Shown here piece by piece: positions 8,818-18,089 of a stretch of 43,237 bases of DNA. The stretch comes from Ochrobactrum sp. Q0168 (GTDB taxonomy: Bacteria; Pseudomonadota; Alphaproteobacteria; Rhizobiales; Rhizobiaceae): contig NZ_JAELXQ010000010.1 of assembly GCF_016427605.1 (NCBI RefSeq), positions 1 through 43,237 of the forward strand, read 5' to 3'. Numbering within the stretch: position 1 is the stretch's first letter; each line of letters starts with the position of its first letter. The notes below the pieces were generated by a model. The model did not search any database and was not told the DNA's origin. It worked only from the letters and a program-made list of their open reading frames with translations. The position numbers and the translations under genes are program-made.

Positions 8818-10613
8818 GCTTTTATGCCTTTATTCTCACGTCCGAAGACTTTGGCTACCTTTTCGAGAAAGCTCGGGCCTTGTCCGAGTTCCGGCACGCA
8901 AGCAATGAGCCGGCGCGTATAGTCATGCCGCGGATTGGATAAGACCGCCCTCGCCGTACCTGTCTCGACAATCTCGCCATCCTTCATCACCGCAACGCGG
9001 TCGCAGATTTCTGAAACGACCCCAAAGTCATGGGTGATAAACAACAATGCTATGCCGCGTTCGCGTTGCAACTCACGCAGCAGATCAAGAATTCGTGCCT
9101 GCACAGTCACATCCAGCGCCGTCGTTGGCTCGTCTGCGATGATGATATCGGGGTCATTGGCGAGAGCCATCGCAATGCCGACACGTTGGCGTTGCCCCCC
9201 GGAAAGCTGATGCGGATAGTGACTGGCGCGTTCTCTGGCGTCTGGAATACCAACCTTCTCAAGCAGGGCTATTGCTTGTTCGCGTCGCTCGGCTGCGGTG
9301 AGGCGACGATGCGCTCCAATAGCTTCCTCAACCTGCCATCCAATGGAATACATCGGATGCAGTGTCGTCAGCGGATCCTGAAACACATAGGCCACTTTGT
9401 TTCCGCGAAGGATCGTAAGTTCCGTTTCCGGAAGGGAAAGAACGTCCCTGCCCTCCAGAAATATCGAGCCGTTGCGAATAAGCCCGGGCGGCGATGCCAC
9501 CAGCCCCATGATGGAAAGTGCTGTAACGCTTTTACCTGAGCCGCTCTCTCCAATGAGGCCGAGACACTCGCCCTTGTGCAACTTGAGAGAAATATTCTTC
9601 ACTGCAGGCGTGAAACGTCCACCGCTGACGAAACCAGTTTCCAGAGCCTCAACCGACAATACCGCATCGTCGGGCGCGTCGGATTTCGTGGCGCGATCAC
9701 GGGCTATCTCAGTTCTGGCACCGGGGCGTGCAAGCGCTCCAGACCGCAGGCGAGGATCGAGTATATCGCGTACGCCGTCACCAAGCACATTCAAGCTGAT
9801 CACAAGCAGGAAGATCATCAGGCCCGGGACTATGGAGACATGCGGTGCATTGAAAAGCTGCGCCCTGCCTTCACCCAGCATCGATCCCAGATCAGCTTGT
9901 GGAGGTTGCGCGCCCAGACCGAGAAAACTGAGCCCTGCCGTTTCGAGGATCATCCAACCGGCAGTCGTCGACATGGTGATAACGATCACCGGCATGACAT
10001 TTGGAAGAACCTCGCTCGCCAGGATCGAGAGTGGGCTTTTACCGGAAAGCTGCGCCGCATCGATGAATTCTCGATGGGCAAGACCTAGCGTAACACCACG
10101 GACATTGCGTGCAAAAAACGGGATATTGACGACCGCTATTGCGAAAAGCGCATTCATCAAACCGGGTCCAAGGACAGCTACAATCGCCAAGGCAAGCAAT
10201 ATGTAAGGAAATGCCATGAGCATATCGATGCCGCGCATCATCAGATTGTCGGTGCGTCCACCGACAAAGCCAGCGACAAGGCCAATGCAAGAACCGAGGA
10301 TGGCCGCTATTAAAGTGGCGGCAAAGCCGACCGCCACCGACACGCGTGTACCCCAGATAACCCGGCTTAGAATATCCCGGCCCAGTTGATCCGTACCGAG
10401 CAAGTGGCCGGACGTGAATAAAGGCTGCAAACGTGTCGCGGGTGATGTAGCATCTGGATTTGGCAACGGCAGCATGGGTGCTGCCAGAACAACAAGGCAG
10501 ATTGCTATCAACAGGAAGAATCCGAAAGCAGCCAACCGGTTACTCATGAGTAGTCCCCATGAGGTCAGACGTATCGGCGCGGGACCCGCCGCGGTTTGTG
10601 TCAGCAAACTCAT
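8814..10613 (-). CDS. Fused peptide ABC importer permease-ATPase (DppC-DppD)
   Basis: 599 residues that join two subunits usually encoded separately. Residues about 25-290 are a DppC/OppC permease with five to six membrane spans and the EAA loop ([18 protein letters not shown], about 182-199). A linker at about 293-317 leads to a full ABC ATPase with Walker A at 355-362, signature [16 protein letters not shown] and Walker [13 protein letters not shown]. There is no internal stop or frameshift, and both halves look complete, so the fusion is real in this sequence. Together with the separate DppB-like permease and DppF-like ATPase it supplies a complete importer core. Both ends overlap neighbours by four bases. 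Confidence 0.92.
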   Translation of the reverse strand: MSLLTQTAAGPAPIRLTSWGLLMSNRLAAFGFFLLIAICLVVLAAPMLPLPNPDATSPATRLQPLFTSGHLLGTDQLGRDILSRVIWGTRVSVAVGFAATLIAAILGSCIGLVAGFVGGRTDNLMMRGIDMLMAFPYILLALAIVAVLGPGLMNALFAIAVVNIPFFARNVRGVTLGLAHREFIDAAQLSGKSPLSILASEVLPNVMPVIVITMSTTAGWMILETAGLSFLGLGAQPPQADLGSMLGEGRAQLFNAPHVSIVPGLMIFLLVISLNVLGDGVRDILDPRLRSGALARPGARTEIARDRATKSDAPDDAVLSVEALETGFVSGGRFTPAVKNISLKLHKGECLGLIGESGSGKSVTALSIMGLVASPPGLIRNGSIFLEGRDVLSLPETELTILRGNKVAYVFQDPLTTLHPMYSIGWQVEEAIGAHRRLTAAERREQAIALLEKVGIPDARERASHYPHQLSGGQRQRVGIAMALANDPDIIIADEPTTALDVTVQARILDLLRELQRERGIALLFITHDFGVVSEICDRVAVMKDGEIVETGTARAVLSNPRHDYTRRLIACVPELGQGPSFLEKVAKVFGRENKGIKA

Positions 10614-11557
10614 GAACGAATCCTCGGGTCAAGCATGGTCTGGAGAATATCGGCAACCAGATTGAAGATGACGTAGCTTGCAGCCACCACAAGAACACCA
10701 CCTTGCACCAGCAGGATATCGCGTGTGGAAATGGCCTTCACCAACATCGCGCCGATGCCAGGCCACTGAAATACAGTTTCGATATAAACCGCACCGCCAA
10801 GGACAAAACCGGCTTGTATGCCGATGACGGGAATAACACTGACAAGGGCAGCGCGAAACGCATGGCGGTAGATCACCCGTCGCTCGTTAAGCCCCTTGGC
10901 GCGAGCCGTGCGGATATAGTCTTGTCGCAAGACTTCCAGCATCGCGCTGCGTGTCAATCGCGCGATAACGCCGGCCGCCACAACGGCAAGCGTTCCTGCC
11001 GGTAAAATCAGATGCCAGAGCAGGTCCCTCAGATCACCGCCGCCATAAACGGCATACATTCCCGAAGCCGGCAGCACCCGCCAATGAACTGCGAAGAGAT
11101 AAATCAGCAATAGGCCGAGCCAGAATGATGGAATCGAAATTCCGGCCAGAACCACGAAGGTTATTGCACGGTCGACCCAGCCGAACTGGCGGACAGCTGA
11201 GACAATCCCCGCCAGCAATCCCACGATGGAACACAGGAAGAGCGCCACACCAGCCAGGATCAGTGTAGCGTGAAATCGCTCCAGAACTTCATCAAGGACA
11301 GGCCTGTTGAGCACAAAGGAACGACCAAAATCGCCATGCAACAGATTGCCGATCCAGATAAAATATTGCTGCACCAGCGGCTTATCCAGACCAAGATCGC
11401 GGTTGACCCGCTCAACGTTTTCAGGCGTCGCATAGGAGCCAAGCAATGCGGTAGCCGTGTCGCCGGGGATCATGGCCATCACGAGAAAAACGATGATTGA
11501 AAGCCCCAGTAAGACAGGGACGACCGCGGCAAGACGCTTTAGAATATAGGCTGGCAT
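10610..11557 (-). CDS. Peptide ABC importer permease (DppB type)
   Basis: 315 residues, typical for the family. It opens with MPAYILKRLAAVVPVLLGLS, has about six membrane spans and the EAA motif RTARAKGLNERRVIYRHAF. It would pair with the permease half of the downstream fusion protein to form the channel. It lies 63 bases after the binding-protein gene and overlaps the next gene by four bases. Confidence 0.92.
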   Translation of the reverse strand: MPAYILKRLAAVVPVLLGLSIIVFLVMAMIPGDTATALLGSYATPENVERVNRDLGLDKPLVQQYFIWIGNLLHGDFGRSFVLNRPVLDEVLERFHATLILAGVALFLCSIVGLLAGIVSAVRQFGWVDRAITFVVLAGISIPSFWLGLLLIYLFAVHWRVLPASGMYAVYGGGDLRDLLWHLILPAGTLAVVAAGVIARLTRSAMLEVLRQDYIRTARAKGLNERRVIYRHAFRAALVSVIPVIGIQAGFVLGGAVYIETVFQWPGIGAMLVKAISTRDILLVQGGVLVVAASYVIFNLVADILQTMLDPRIRS

Positions 11558-11620
11558 TTCAAGCCCTCCTGTATGTCATGGGAAATTGCTGCCGTGAACT
11601 TCGGCAAACGGGCTTGAGGC

Positions 11621-13183
11621 TTACTCCTTTGTCACGTTTTTCAGATGCAGCAGGAAGGACGGTTGCAGCTTGAAGCCTTTGACAGTCGCTGTTGTGACCG
11701 CATTCTGCTTCCAGTTGGCCACAAAAAGCCACGGCGCATCGTCATGCACGATTGCTTGGACCTCGCCGTAGAGCTTGCCCCGTTTAGCCTGATCGGTTGA
11801 AGTGCGCGCCTTTTCGAGAAGTGTGTCCAGTTGCGGGTTGGAGTAATAACCGGAATTAAAACCGCCCTTGTCCGGCAAGGCATCCGTACGCAACGTCAGA
11901 TATGGAACAGTGTCGGGATCATTGGTCATCCACGCCATTTCCGCCATATCGGCTTTGCCATCGAGACCCGTGTTGACGCGGCCCAGAAACGTGTTCCATT
12001 CATAGGTTTCGATTTTCACCTTGAACCCAACGGCCTGAAGATCAGCCTGTATTGCTGCTCCCATGGTGATGGGATCAAGCATACCGGAACCGCCCTCCGT
12101 CACATAAAATGTAATCTCCGGATTGGTGACGCCTGCTTCCGCCAGCAGTGCTTTGGCCTTTTCTGGATCATAGGGATAAGGCTCTGTATTGTCTTCCACC
12201 CAGTTGAAAGCAGGTGGAATGGGGCCGGCCGCCACAGTTGCCGAGCCTTGCAGAACATTGTCGACGAGCGCTGACTTGTTGACGGCGTAATTTGCGGCCT
12301 GACGCACTTTTTTATCCGCGAAAGGCCCCGTTTTTGCATTCAGAATCGTGAACCAGACATGAGGTCCTGCCTGCTCTGCAACGGCGAAGTTCCCGTCCAG
12401 TTTGAAGGTTGCGAGGTTGTCTGGCGGGACCTCCACCATGACATCAAGACCACCAGCCATCATCTCCGCGACGCGGGTATTTGGATCGGTAATCGGGCGG
12501 AATACGATGGCTTCCAAGGCTGGCGCACCATCCCAATAGTCGGGATTCCGTTCCACCACAACGCGTTGACCGGATTGCCATTCGGCAAATTTGAACGGAC
12601 CTGTTCCCGATGGATGGCGCCCAAATTCCTTACCGTATTTCTTCACGGCTTCAGGCGACACGATCAGACCGGTTGGGTAAGCCAGATTGGACAGGAACGG
12701 CGCAAATGGCTCCTTCAGTTTGAACTCGACTGTTGCCGGATCAATCGCATTGACCGCTTCAATCGACGAGAAATTGAAGGAGAGCGGGAACGGCCCCGTG
12801 TTGTAGAATGGGTGATCCTCCTTCAGCATCCGGTCGAAGTTGAACTTCACTGCTTCAGCGTTGAAATCGGACCCGTCATGAAATTTGACACCCTGACGCA
12901 GCTTGAAGCGATAGATTTTACCGTCATCCGAAATTGTCCAGCTTTCAGCGAGTGCCGGTTCAACCTCAAGCGTTCCATCCTTATAGCGCACGAGACCGTC
13001 ATACATATTCACGAGAACACGGAAATCATTGGTCGCCGTCACCGTATGGGGATCGAGCGATTGCGGCTCAGCAATCTGTCCCACGATCAGCACGTTTGGC
13101 GGCGTTTGAGCCAGCGACGGCATTGCTGATCCTGCAATTGCGAGCGTCATTGCCGCCAGCGCAGCACGAAATAATCTTCTCAT
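11621..13183 (-). CDS. Peptide ABC importer, periplasmic binding protein (family 5)
   Basis: 520 residues with an N-terminal signal peptide (basic MRRLFR, hydrophobic core, SLAQTPP cleavage region near residue 25) and the family 5 solute-binding fold (EPQSLDPH, ESWTISDDGKIYRFKLRQGVKFHDG, GTGPFKF, NPDYWDG). It captures peptides or similar solutes in the periplasm for the DppB/DppCD/DppF importer downstream. Specificity cannot be read from sequence. Its place between an M42 peptidase of the NAGGN type and the NAGGN synthesis genes suggests a peptide-type solute such as glutamine-rich dipeptides or NAGGN itself; this is inference. AAGGGGA precedes the ATG, and a nested palindrome lies upstream. 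Confidence 0.9.
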   Translation of the reverse strand: MRRLFRAALAAMTLAIAGSAMPSLAQTPPNVLIVGQIAEPQSLDPHTVTATNDFRVLVNMYDGLVRYKDGTLEVEPALAESWTISDDGKIYRFKLRQGVKFHDGSDFNAEAVKFNFDRMLKEDHPFYNTGPFPLSFNFSSIEAVNAIDPATVEFKLKEPFAPFLSNLAYPTGLIVSPEAVKKYGKEFGRHPSGTGPFKFAEWQSGQRVVVERNPDYWDGAPALEAIVFRPITDPNTRVAEMMAGGLDVMVEVPPDNLATFKLDGNFAVAEQAGPHVWFTILNAKTGPFADKKVRQAANYAVNKSALVDNVLQGSATVAAGPIPPAFNWVEDNTEPYPYDPEKAKALLAEAGVTNPEITFYVTEGGSGMLDPITMGAAIQADLQAVGFKVKIETYEWNTFLGRVNTGLDGKADMAEMAWMTNDPDTVPYLTLRTDALPDKGGFNSGYYSNPQLDTLLEKARTSTDQAKRGKLYGEVQAIVHDDAPWLFVANWKQNAVTTATVKGFKLQPSFLLHLKNVTKE

Positions 13184-13201
13184 AGAGCGATCCCCTTTCG
13201 T

Positions 13202-13235
13202 TATGCCAATTAGCTAACTCTAATTTATAGGCATA
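13202..13235. promoter_or_regulatory. Nested inverted repeat upstream of the importer operon
   Basis: AATTAG (13208-13213) and CTAATT (13220-13225) form a perfect six-base inverted repeat. It is enclosed by TATGCC (13202-13207) and GGCATA (13230-13235). It lies 19-52 bases upstream of the binding-protein start, a natural place for an operator of the co-transcribed GntR regulator. Assignment is by symmetry and position only. Confidence 0.4.
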
Positions 13236-13326
13236 AAATCGATGGGATCAATGAATTATCATAATAAATTTCCAACCGAAGAAAATGCTGGGCCTCAGCT
13301 GGCCCGCAATATCAGGTGATTTTTTG

Positions 13327-14487
13327 CTATTCGGCAGGCGTGTCTTCTGGCTTCAAGTCCTGCTCGGCTTTGGTCGATTTCTGATGCGTGAAGCCCTTCA
13401 ATCCCTTGGCGGTTTCCTCGGCATCGCGCTTTATTTCCACGTCGCTCATAGCGTAATGAACGGCCAATTTTGCAATCGACGTCAAAGCGCTCAAATGAAT
13501 GCGCTCATATCCGTGAGACGCGTCCACACCGAACGTCAATAGCGCCGTGCGCACGTCATGTCCTGCTTCAACAGCGGAAGCGGCATCGGAACGATAGTAA
13601 CGGAACACATCTTTCTGCACCTGAATTTCGTGCTGGCCGCAAAGCTCGTAGAGCTTCTTGGTCAGGTGATAATCGAACGGACCGGTCTGGTCAGCCATCG
13701 CAAGCGTTACGCCAAATTCGGATGAGTTCTGCCCTGGCGCGGTGGTTCCGTTGTCGATGGCAACGAGAGAGGCAATATCGGGAACCACCACAGCCGATGC
13801 GCCGACACCCACTTCTTCACCGATCGTGAAAAGCCAATAGGTGTCTACGGGCGTTTCGACAGCAGCTCGCTGCATGGCTTCAAGTGAGGCCAGCATGATG
13901 GCCACGCCTGCCTTGTCATCGAGATGACGAGACACGATGAAGCCGTTATCGATAAACTCCGGTGCAGGATCGACAGCTACAATATCACCGACATCAATGC
14001 CAAGCTGAACAAGGTCGTCCTTATTGCGCGCCAGTGCATCGACCCGCAATTCGACATAGGGCCAGCCGACCGGCTGGCTATCCACTTCTTCATTGAAAGT
14101 GTGACCGGATGCCTTCAACGGCAGGATTGACCCGCGATAGGTTCCCTTGCCGGAAAAGATGGACACCCGCGCGCCTTCCGCGAAGCGGGCAGACCAGTTT
14201 CCGATCGAGACCAGTTCAAGGCGGCCATTATCTTTCAAGTACTTAACCTGAGCACCTAATGTGTCGACATGGGACACTATGCCCCTAGCCGGGCGTCTGG
14301 AAACGCCTGGTCGGCGCGCCCGGATTGCACCCCGTCTGGTCAGAATAACCTCCAGACCGAGCATTTCCAGTTCACGTGCTACATAGCGGACGGCTTCATC
14401 TGTAAAGCCCGTTGGGCTTGGTATCGCAAGAAGCGCCTTGAGCCGTGCGACGAGATAGTCCTGATCAATGGAGATGGAATTTTGCAT
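13327..14487 (-). CDS. M42-family metallopeptidase of the NAGGN system
   Basis: 386 residues from the ATG at 14487; a longer frame could start at 14569-14571, where TGATG overlaps the doeD stop, but its extra 28 residues do not look like the family's N-terminus (family members begin shortly before AIPSPTGFTD). Dinuclear zinc site residues are visible: HVD at 73-75, HLDD (Asp190), catalytic EE at 224-225 and Asp245 in AIDNG. This clade accompanies NAGGN synthesis genes as the third member of a conserved trio, probably cleaving the dipeptide or a related peptide. Unusually it follows doeC-doeD on the same strand instead of the synthesis genes, and the peptide importer starts 143 bases downstream. 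Confidence 0.88.
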   Translation of the reverse strand: MQNSISIDQDYLVARLKALLAIPSPTGFTDEAVRYVARELEMLGLEVILTRRGAIRARRPGVSRRPARGIVSHVDTLGAQVKYLKDNGRLELVSIGNWSARFAEGARVSIFSGKGTYRGSILPLKASGHTFNEEVDSQPVGWPYVELRVDALARNKDDLVQLGIDVGDIVAVDPAPEFIDNGFIVSRHLDDKAGVAIMLASLEAMQRAAVETPVDTYWLFTIGEEVGVGASAVVVPDIASLVAIDNGTTAPGQNSSEFGVTLAMADQTGPFDYHLTKKLYELCGQHEIQVQKDVFRYYRSDAASAVEAGHDVRTALLTFGVDASHGYERIHLSALTSIAKLAVHYAMSDVEIKRDAEETAKGLKGFTHQKSTKAEQDLKPEDTPAE

Positions 14488-14570
14488 GACGCGAATGTCG
14501 CAGAATGCGGAAATATCGTCAACAATGCGGGGCCAACTTATCGTAAAGTTGCCCCCGCGAAGTTCAATCA

Positions 14571-15950
14571 TCAGCGATTTGTGAAAACGCTTTCAATCGC
14601 TGCTTTTGTTGCTGAAACGACCTGATCCGCTTCGTCCTGCGTCAGACAGAGTGGCGGCGCAAAGCCCAGAATTTCACCTTCCGGCATTGCACGCCCGATG
14701 ACCCCATTGGCAAGAAGAGCAGCCGAAATCTGCGCTCCAATCTTGAGTGATGGATCGAAGAATTTGCGATCATCGCGATCTTCTACAAACTCGATGGCAG
14801 CCATCAGCCCTTCGCCGCGCACATCTCCGACACGCTTGTGATTGCCGATAGCATCGTTGAGAGCGTTACGGAAATAAGCGCCGGTAGAACCGGCATTTTC
14901 TACCAGTTTCAGGTCATCGATGAGCTGGAGATTTGCCACACCGGCAGCCGCGCAGATGGGATGCGCCGAATAGGTCCAGCCATGGCCTATCGGTCCCATC
15001 TTGTCCGACCCCTTGACCAGCACGTCCCACATGCGATCCGAGACTATAGAACCTGAAAGCGGTGCATAGGCCGACGTCAATCCCTTGGCAATTGTGATCA
15101 GGTCAGGCTTCATTCCATAATGTTCGGACCCAAACATGCTGCCCAGGCGACCGAAACCAGTCACGACCTCGTCTGCAACGAGCAGAATGTCGTAATTGTC
15201 GAGAACTGCCTGTATCTTTTGCCAGTAGCCAGCTGGCGGCGGCACAATCCCGCCGGTTCCCAACACAGGCTCGCCAATGAACGCTGCGATCGTGTCTGGC
15301 CCCTCGGCGAGGATCATTTCTTCAAGCTGATCAGCACAATATTGCGAAAATTGCTCTTCGCTCATCGAGCGATCTTCACGACGGAAATAATAAGGTGCCT
15401 GTGTGTGCAAGATGGGTGCACGTGGCAGATCGAACGCGTTATGGAAGGTCGCAAGACCGGTCAGACTGCCTGTCATGACACCCGAGCCATGATAGCCGCG
15501 CCAGCGCGAGATGATCTTTTTCTTCTCGGGAAGCCCACGAATATTGTTGTAGTACCATATCAATTTGATGTTGGTTTCATTGGCATCAGAACCGGATAAG
15601 CCAAAATAGACGCGGCTCATATGCGCTGGTGCCCGGTCGATAATCATCTTGGCAAGCGTGATCGATACTTCCGTACCGTGGCCGACATAGGCATGATAAT
15701 AGGCAAGCTTATGAGCCTGCTCAGCGATCGCATCAGCGATTTCCGTCCTGCCATAACCCACATTCACGCAGTAGAGACCAGCAAACGCATCGAGGCTCTT
15801 ACGTCCATTCACATCGGTGATAAACACGCCCTTGCCTTGGGCCAACACGCGGGTTTGCGTTTCACCACGCGCATGCATGCCCATATGTGTCGACGGATGG
15901 AAAAAATGATCGCGATCCCAAGCGGTCAATTCATTGCTGGTGTTCAACAC
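14571..15950 (-). CDS. doeD: Class III aminotransferase, diaminobutyrate transaminase DoeD type
   Basis: 459 residues of the class III PLP aminotransferase fold. The PLP Lys is K289 in TIAKGLTSAY, preceded by LLVADEVVTGFGR with the conserved Asp; SGSDANE at about 119-125 binds cofactor phosphate. In ectoine degradation DoeD converts 2,4-diaminobutyrate to aspartate semialdehyde. The assignment rests on family resemblance and on DoeC next door with DoeA/DoeB nearby; other omega-aminotransferases look similar. The start is a GTG at 15950 with AAAGGA eight bases before it. It follows doeC by 28 bases. Confidence 0.82.
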   Translation of the reverse strand: MLNTSNELTAWDRDHFFHPSTHMGMHARGETQTRVLAQGKGVFITDVNGRKSLDAFAGLYCVNVGYGRTEIADAIAEQAHKLAYYHAYVGHGTEVSITLAKMIIDRAPAHMSRVYFGLSGSDANETNIKLIWYYNNIRGLPEKKKIISRWRGYHGSGVMTGSLTGLATFHNAFDLPRAPILHTQAPYYFRREDRSMSEEQFSQYCADQLEEMILAEGPDTIAAFIGEPVLGTGGIVPPPAGYWQKIQAVLDNYDILLVADEVVTGFGRLGSMFGSEHYGMKPDLITIAKGLTSAYAPLSGSIVSDRMWDVLVKGSDKMGPIGHGWTYSAHPICAAAGVANLQLIDDLKLVENAGSTGAYFRNALNDAIGNHKRVGDVRGEGLMAAIEFVEDRDDRKFFDPSLKIGAQISAALLANGVIGRAMPEGEILGFAPPLCLTQDEADQVVSATKAAIESVFTNR

Positions 15951-15978
15951 TGTCAGTTCCTTTCACTTCGCGACACAT

Positions 15979-17475
15979 TTATGCGGCGGTATCGATGCAC
16001 AGATATTTGAGTTCCGTGAACGCGTGGATGCCATGATGTGACCCTTCGCGCCCCAATCCTGATTGTTTCCAGCCGCCAAAGGGGATGGGAGCGCCGGTGA
16101 TTTTGGCGCGATTGATGGCAACCATGCCGTATTCGAGCGCACGCCCCATCCTCAGTTGCCGTGCACCGTTTGCCGTTACGACATAAGCGACAAGGCCATA
16201 TTCCGTGGCATTAGCCCGTGCGATGACCTCATCTTCTGTTTCAAAAGCAGTAATTGCAGCAACCGGGCCAAATGTTTCTTCGTGCATAATCGCAGCTTCA
16301 TTTGGCACATCGACCAGCAAGGTCGGCTCATAAAACAGCGTATTGTCGCCCATACGATTTCCGCCAACAACCACACCTGCTCCACGCGCACGCGCATCCT
16401 CAACGTGCTCTTCGGCCTTGGCGACGGCCCGCTCGTGCATCAGGGGTCCGATATCCACACCATCCTCGAAACCCTGACCAACTTTGAGCATAGCGATGCG
16501 CGCAGCAAAGGCTTCCGTGAAGGAAGCGAGAATGCCGCGCTGAACAAAGATGCGGTTTGCAGCAAGGCAGTCCTGACCTGAAGTGGCGAATTTGGCAGCC
16601 ATGGCCACGTCTACGGCTCGCTGGAGATCGGCATCGTCGAAGATGATCAGTGGTGCATGCCCGCCAAGCTCCATGACAAGGCGTTTGACGGTCGCAGCGC
16701 ATTTGGATGCAATCAACGTGCCAATGTGGGTAGAACCGGTGAAGCTCAAGGCACGTATACGAGTGTCGTTGCAAAGCGTATCGACGATTGGAGCGGCCTT
16801 GCCCGTGACTACATTGAAAACACCGGCCGGAAATCCTGCTCTCTCGCCAAGCTCAGCCAGTGCAAGTGCAGAAAGTGGCGTCTCCGACGATGGATGAACG
16901 ACAACCGGACAGCCTGCAGCAAGAGCCGCAGCTGCTTTTCTGGTAATCATGGCATTTGGAAAATTCCACGGCGTTACCAGACCCACAACACCAAGAGCCT
17001 CACGACGCACGAGCATTTCGGCATCGGGCAGATGGCTGGCTATTGTTTCTCCGTTCAGGCGTTTTGCTTCTTCAGCGAACCACTCGATAAAGGCTGCGCC
17101 ATAGTCGATCTCGCCGAGGGATTCATAGAACGGTTTGCCCTGCTCCAGCGTCAAGAGCACTGCGAGGTCGTCCCTGTTCTGAACAATCAATTCGTACCAT
17201 CGCCGCAAAATGCCCGCGCGATCCTGAGGGAGGCGCCGTGACCATTCAGGGAATGCCTTTTCCGCGACATCAATCGCTGTAAGCGTCCGGGTTTCATTCA
17301 AACTTGCGACACGTGCGAGGCGCTGTCCAGTTGCGGGATCTACAACCGGAAATGTCTCCGCATTCTCGCCCGACATCCAACGTCCGTTGATATAGGCAAG
17401 CTCTCGAAAGAGATGCTTGTCCCTGAGCCTTTTAAGCCCGTGGTGTTGTATAGGATGATCCAGAACGGCATTCAT
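15979..17475 (-). CDS. doeC: Aldehyde dehydrogenase, aspartate-semialdehyde dehydrogenase DoeC type
   Basis: 498 residues of the NAD(P)-dependent aldehyde dehydrogenase superfamily, closest in look to succinate-semialdehyde dehydrogenases. Catalytic residues are visible: Asn in TPWNFPNA (about 171), E269 in MELGGHAP and nucleophile C303 in GQDCLAANR. In ectoine catabolism DoeC oxidises aspartate semialdehyde from DoeD to aspartate. Without the neighbours it would be called a generic succinate-semialdehyde dehydrogenase. The ATG at 17475 has GGGAGAAGC upstream. A direct repeat just upstream (17521-17563) probably binds the adjacent Lrp-type regulator. Confidence 0.84.
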   Translation of the reverse strand: MNAVLDHPIQHHGLKRLRDKHLFRELAYINGRWMSGENAETFPVVDPATGQRLARVASLNETRTLTAIDVAEKAFPEWSRRLPQDRAGILRRWYELIVQNRDDLAVLLTLEQGKPFYESLGEIDYGAAFIEWFAEEAKRLNGETIASHLPDAEMLVRREALGVVGLVTPWNFPNAMITRKAAAALAAGCPVVVHPSSETPLSALALAELGERAGFPAGVFNVVTGKAAPIVDTLCNDTRIRALSFTGSTHIGTLIASKCAATVKRLVMELGGHAPLIIFDDADLQRAVDVAMAAKFATSGQDCLAANRIFVQRGILASFTEAFAARIAMLKVGQGFEDGVDIGPLMHERAVAKAEEHVEDARARGAGVVVGGNRMGDNTLFYEPTLLVDVPNEAAIMHEETFGPVAAITAFETEDEVIARANATEYGLVAYVVTANGARQLRMGRALEYGMVAINRAKITGAPIPFGGWKQSGLGREGSHHGIHAFTELKYLCIDTAA

Positions 17476-17520
17476 GGTGCTTCTCCCAATTCAGGAAAAG
17501 CATCTCATGGGAGCACTGTC

Positions 17521-17563
17521 GATTTGGACCAAAGCAAAGCACAACACAACTGATTTGGACCAA
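17521..17563. promoter_or_regulatory. Two direct copies of GATTTGGACCAA before doeC
   Basis: The 12-mer GATTTGGACCAA occurs at 17521-17532 and again at 17552-17563, exactly 31 bases apart, about three helical turns. It lies 46-88 bases upstream of the doeC start, between doeC and the Lrp-type regulator gene. Evenly phased repeats suit a multimeric Lrp/AsnC protein. A similar string occurs near 18202. Confidence 0.5.
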
Positions 17564-17591
17564 TATTGCCCCCGTTTGTAGTCCGCTTGGT

Positions 17592-18089
17592 CTATGCCGG
17601 ATGGTCCGCAAGAAGCGATAGCGGCGCAGCGCCGTTCGCGTCCTTGACCAGCTTGGTTACGATATAGGTGAAATAGCGCTCTATACCGATATTCTGGTCC
17701 AAGAGGCGATCAATCAGCCTCTGATAGCCATCAATATCGCGCGCGGCGACCATTAGAAAATAGTCCACGCCGCCGCCAACAGACCAACACGAAATGATTT
17801 CCGGTAACGCCGAAACGGCACGTTCAAACCGATCAAAGTCGCTCTGACGATGATTACCAAGTGTAATCTGCACAATGACATGCGCGATGGGGGCGACTTT
17901 CCGATAGGCAATGTGCGCATGATAACCGGTTACTATGCCCGCTTCTTCCAGTTTGCGGAGACGGAGCCAGCATGGTGTCGGCGACAAGCCGACCTTTTCC
18001 GCCAATGCAAGTTTTGTGATTTTCGCATTTTCCTGCACGGCATCGAGAATGCGCAGATCAACGGCATCGAGCTTCAAGGCGGACTTCAT
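17592..18089 (-). CDS. doeX: Lrp/AsnC-family regulator of ectoine catabolism (DoeX/AsuR type)
   Basis: 165 residues from the ATG at 18089; an earlier in-frame start (18176) would add 29 residues unlike the family. The N-terminal helix-turn-helix (LDAVDLRILDAVQENAKITKLALAEKVGLSPTPC in pieces, about 6-45) is followed by an AsnC-type ligand domain (about 70-155; GGVDYFLMVAARDIDGYQRL). Family members in Halomonas (DoeX) and Ruegeria (AsuR) sit in ectoine-degradation clusters and respond to pathway intermediates. Here it lies between the minus-strand doeC operon and the plus-strand eut/doe/ehu operon, well placed to control both. No strong ribosome site is visible before the ATG. Confidence 0.82.
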   Translation of the reverse strand: MKSALKLDAVDLRILDAVQENAKITKLALAEKVGLSPTPCWLRLRKLEEAGIVTGYHAHIAYRKVAPIAHVIVQITLGNHRQSDFDRFERAVSALPEIISCWSVGGGVDYFLMVAARDIDGYQRLIDRLLDQNIGIERYFTYIVTKLVKDANGAAPLSLLADHPA

